Shown here piece by piece: positions 61,806 to 64,000 of a DNA stretch of 64,000 nucleotides. The notes under the pieces are model-generated. The model did no database searches. It was not told the origin of the DNA and saw only the letters and a list, made by a program, of their open reading frames with translations. Made by a program: the position numbers and the translations under genes. Source of the DNA: Anaerolineae bacterium (GTDB lineage Bacteria > Chloroflexota > Anaerolineae > Anaerolineales > Villigracilaceae). The stretch lies in contig JABGOQ010000065.1 of the NCBI GenBank assembly GCA_018645405.1, positions 39,995-103,994 of the forward strand. Reading direction: 5' to 3'. Numbering within the stretch: the first letter of the stretch is position 1; each line of letters begins with the position of its first letter.

Positions 61806-63140
61806 ATGTCAGCAAAGAAAACAGTCAACCGTGAACATCGCGCTTGGTATATGTATGATTTTGGCAATTCTGCCTACGCAGCAGTTGTATTACTTGCCAT
61901 CTACTCAGCCTATTTTAAAGATGGCGTTGTTGGCGGTGCAGAAGGCTCACGCTTATGGGGCGTTTCTGTTGGGGTCGCCATGCTCGTCGTCGCCATCATT
62001 TCTCCAATTTTAGGAACAATAGCAGATTTTACAGCATCAAAAAAACGTTTCCTTTTCCTTTTTTCTTCCCTTACCTGGGTCTTCACTGCACTTCTTTTCT
62101 TCGTTCAAAAAGGGGATATTTTTATCGGGATGCTCTTTTTTATCATCGCAGAAATCGGCTATCGTGGAGCACAGGTTTTTTATAACTCACTTCTCCCCGA
62201 AATTGCTTCCCCAGACGAAATCGGGCGCGTTTCGGGCAATGGTTGGGCTATAGGAAATCTGGGCGGCATTCTTGCTTTGCTCATTCTCCTCCCACCAATT
62301 GTGCTTCTCAAGGGGACAAATCTCCCCGTGCGTTTATCCTTCCCTATTACAGCCATCTTTTTCGCCCTCTCTACCATCCCCGCTTATAGATGGATAAAAG
62401 AGCGTGCTAACGCCCAAACGCTACCTGCAGGGAAAAACCATCTCACATTGGGATTTAAACGCCTCGCCCGTACTTTTAGGTCTGCTCGGCAGTTTAAAGA
62501 ATTTATCAAGTTCATGATCGCTTTTCTGGTCTATAACGACGGCATCCTGATGGCATTAGATTTTGCAGCGATCATTGGTGCCGTGCTATACGGTGTTAAC
62601 CAAACCCAAATGATCATTTTCATGATTATTGTGCAGGTCTCAAGTATTGGGGGAGCTTATGGATTTGCCACAATTGGAGAAAAAGTTGGCTATAAACGTT
62701 CCCTCATCTACGCACTTATTGGTATGATCGTTACCATTGTCTGGATGCTCTTCAACCAAACCATCACGGGCTTTTTCATTATCGGTGCATTGGCGGGACT
62801 TATGCTCACTGGCGTTCAATCTATTAGCCGCACAATGGTTGGGATGTTCGCTCCGAAAGGACAAAGCGCAGAGTTTTTTGGGCTGTTTTCTGTCGTTGGT
62901 CGCACATCATCCTTTATAGGGCCAACAATATACGGTTTTTTGGCGTTATGGGCAGCTCGCTGGTTTGAAAATAATCGCAAGATGGGCACCTTAGTAGCAG
63001 AACAGGCTGGGCAACGCATAGCAATTGCTTCTATATTAGTTTTCTTATTTACGGGATTATTCTTACTTTTGCGCGTCAATGAAAAGAAAGCCATAGAAGA
63101 TTCAAAAAAATACTCATTAGAAAATGGAAAGGGCGCATAA
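61806..63140 (+). CDS. UMF1-family MFS transporter (Atg22-like)
   Basis: A 444-residue membrane protein with about twelve helices. The N-terminal WYMYDFGNSAYAAVVL (about 14-29) is the signature of the UMF1/Atg22 family. SPILGTIADFTASKKRFL (about 70-87) is the MFS loop 2-3 motif, and SLLPEIASPDEIGRVSGNGWAIG follows near helix 4. Relatives in yeast export amino acids from the vacuole; bacterial substrates are not known. aagga lies before ATG. Its stop abuts the GTG start of the acyltransferase gene. Confidence 0.92.
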   Translation: MSAKKTVNREHRAWYMYDFGNSAYAAVVLLAIYSAYFKDGVVGGAEGSRLWGVSVGVAMLVVAIISPILGTIADFTASKKRFLFLFSSLTWVFTALLFFVQKGDIFIGMLFFIIAEIGYRGAQVFYNSLLPEIASPDEIGRVSGNGWAIGNLGGILALLILLPPIVLLKGTNLPVRLSFPITAIFFALSTIPAYRWIKERANAQTLPAGKNHLTLGFKRLARTFRSARQFKEFIKFMIAFLVYNDGILMALDFAAIIGAVLYGVNQTQMIIFMIIVQVSSIGGAYGFATIGEKVGYKRSLIYALIGMIVTIVWMLFNQTITGFFIIGALAGLMLTGVQSISRTMVGMFAPKGQSAEFFGLFSVVGRTSSFIGPTIYGFLALWAARWFENNRKMGTLVAEQAGQRIAIASILVFLFTGLFLLLRVNEKKAIEDSKKYSLENGKGA

Positions 63141-63893
63141 GTGGCTCAAGTCAAACTTAGGTATTTGCACAGAAAAACGCTTCGTGCTTTTTTGCATCAA
63201 CTATCTAAATTAGCCTTCTGGGTAGTCGCAGATGTGGAAATAATCGGCAAGGAAAATATTCCTAAAGACGAGCCTTTTCTTGTTGTCGGTAATCATTTCA
63301 GCTTTATAGACCCCGTTTGCTTTGTGCGCATCTTCTCTTGGAAATTAGAGTTTGTTGGCGGGGCAGCAATGCCGCATGCCCCAGAAATCGTCAAATTCAT
63401 TCCTAAATTATGGGGGTATTATCCGCTATATCGTGGGACCGGGGCACGGGCTTCTCTTAGGGCAGCGGAGGAAATTCTTAAAAACAAGGGGATTCTGGGT
63501 ATCTTCCCTGAAGGCGGGAGCTGGGCAGAGGTTTTACGCCCTCCACGCCCAGGGACAGCCTACCTTGCTTCTTTAACGGAAGCAAGCATACTTCCCGTTG
63601 GTCTCGTGGGGTTAAATAATATTTTCCCTTTAAAGTTTGGGAAACGTCCAAAAGTCAAATTTAAGATCGGCGTACCTTTCCATCCAAAAAAAATAACCGG
63701 GCGTGGACGCGAACGCCGCCGCCAATTAGACGAGCTTGGACACGAAGTAATGCGAAAAATTGCGACGTTATTACCAGAAGAAAAACGCGGTAGTTACTCA
63801 GATGACCCTGAAATCCGAGCTGCAGCAGAGGCGTTTGAAGACTATCCTTGGGAGGATAAATTGGAGGGGGAAGTCGTTGGCGAAGTGCATTAG
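63141..63893 (+). CDS. plsC: 1-acyl-sn-glycerol-3-phosphate acyltransferase family (PlsC-like)
   Basis: A 250-residue acyltransferase. NHFSFIDP (about 51-58) is the catalytic HX4D box; YPLYRGTGARASLRAAEEIL (about 94-113) and GIFPEGG (about 119-125) are the substrate-binding motifs. It adds the second acyl chain to lysophosphatidate or a related acceptor. The start is GTG directly at the stop of the transporter gene (TAAGTG), indicating coupling. PlsX, which acts earlier in the pathway, is at 44654. Confidence 0.9.
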   Translation: MAQVKLRYLHRKTLRAFLHQLSKLAFWVVADVEIIGKENIPKDEPFLVVGNHFSFIDPVCFVRIFSWKLEFVGGAAMPHAPEIVKFIPKLWGYYPLYRGTGARASLRAAEEILKNKGILGIFPEGGSWAEVLRPPRPGTAYLASLTEASILPVGLVGLNNIFPLKFGKRPKVKFKIGVPFHPKKITGRGRERRRQLDELGHEVMRKIATLLPEEKRGSYSDDPEIRAAAEAFEDYPWEDKLEGEVVGEVH

Positions 63894-63910
63894 GAGTTAC
63901 TTTTAAAATG

Positions 63911-63944
63911 AAAAAATCCCATTTCAAATGAAATGGGATTTTTT
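63911..63944. terminator. Bidirectional terminator for plsC and tRNA-Leu
   Basis: aaaaaatcccattt pairs with aaatgggatttttt; A and T runs on the two sides serve both strands. Confidence 0.88.
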
Positions 63945-64000
63945 GGTAGGGCGAGTGGGGGTCGAACCCACAAGGTGTCTCCACCGACGGATTTTAAGTC
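63944..64000 (-). tRNA. tRNA-Leu (anticodon UAA), partial at the window edge
   Basis: The 3' part of a minus-strand class II tRNA. The anticodon loop cttaaaa gives UAA (for UUA/UUG). A long variable arm (gtcggtggagacacc region), T-arm gtggg-ttcgacc-cccac, acceptor half tcgccct, discriminator A and an encoded CCA follow. The 5' half lies past the edge. Confidence 0.9.

Noticed and set aside
62455..62500. Resemblance of a UMF1 transporter segment to the NGSKPK-type repeat
   Set aside because: The match is scattered and the encoded residues fit the transporter family, so chance similarity is likely.

Overview
The window looks like chromosomal DNA from a Chloroflexota bacterium, most likely of the class Anaerolineae. 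That placement is inference: it rests on coenzyme F420 genes beside ordinary bacterial housekeeping genes, a giant alpha-2-macroglobulin, a TIGR02206-type membrane protein, a tungsten aldehyde oxidoreductase and lipoproteins with bacterial lipoboxes. Base composition is moderate by eye (not counted). Genes are densely packed on both strands. Gaps are filled with palindromic or short tandem repeats, and intrinsic terminators often serve two convergent genes. No CRISPR array, prophage, rRNA, transposase or integrase gene was seen.

Layout. 1-8071: a truncated haem-type sensor, a GNAT acetyltransferase, a CYTH protein and a 2028-residue alpha-2-macroglobulin with an intact thioester site. 8232-14299: an F420 region with cofE, a 2H phosphoesterase, an F420-type PPOX oxidoreductase, a Nim-like flavoprotein, a stand-alone nitroreductase resembling the C-terminal half of FbiB, a PAS-GGDEF protein, cofD and cofC. 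14430-26195: the three components of a YgfK/YgfM/XdhD molybdenum hydroxylase (annotated in E. coli as putative selenate reductase), interleaved with a hotdog thioesterase, a PreP-type M16 protease and a solitary CcrM-like DNA methyltransferase. 26316-34689: a deacetylase-like lipoprotein, MscS channel, CBS-type family II pyrophosphatase, DUF2971 protein, nucleoside deaminase, squalene/phytoene-synthase-like protein overlapping an XdhC, and an SPFH-HTH fusion.

34902-42514: an FHA-GAF-GGDEF-EAL protein and a 1.25 kb gene-free stretch lie between the 3' end of the NAD(P)HX repair gene and a decayed second copy of that same 3' end. Beyond are the tungsten aldehyde oxidoreductase and an SCP2-like protein. 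42730-46469: an ABC importer without an ATPase gene, tRNA-Leu(GAG), plsX and a NERD-like protein. 46631-51005: dinG and small or multi-pass membrane proteins. 51250-58697: ffh, rpsP, khpA, rimM, dprA, manC and topA. 58809-64000: a membrane protein, greA and dgt, a UMF1-type MFS transporter, a PlsC-type acyltransferase and a partial tRNA-Leu(UAA).

How the parts relate. The cof genes would make the cofactor that the adjacent PPOX protein, and perhaps the nitroreductase, use. YgfK, YgfM and XdhD would form one redox complex, with XdhC helping insert its molybdenum cofactor. The strongest oddities are a 60-bp in-frame palindromic insertion inside cofE, the duplicated 3' end bracketing the EAL gene, and a copy of an intergenic repeat inside the aldehyde oxidoreductase gene.
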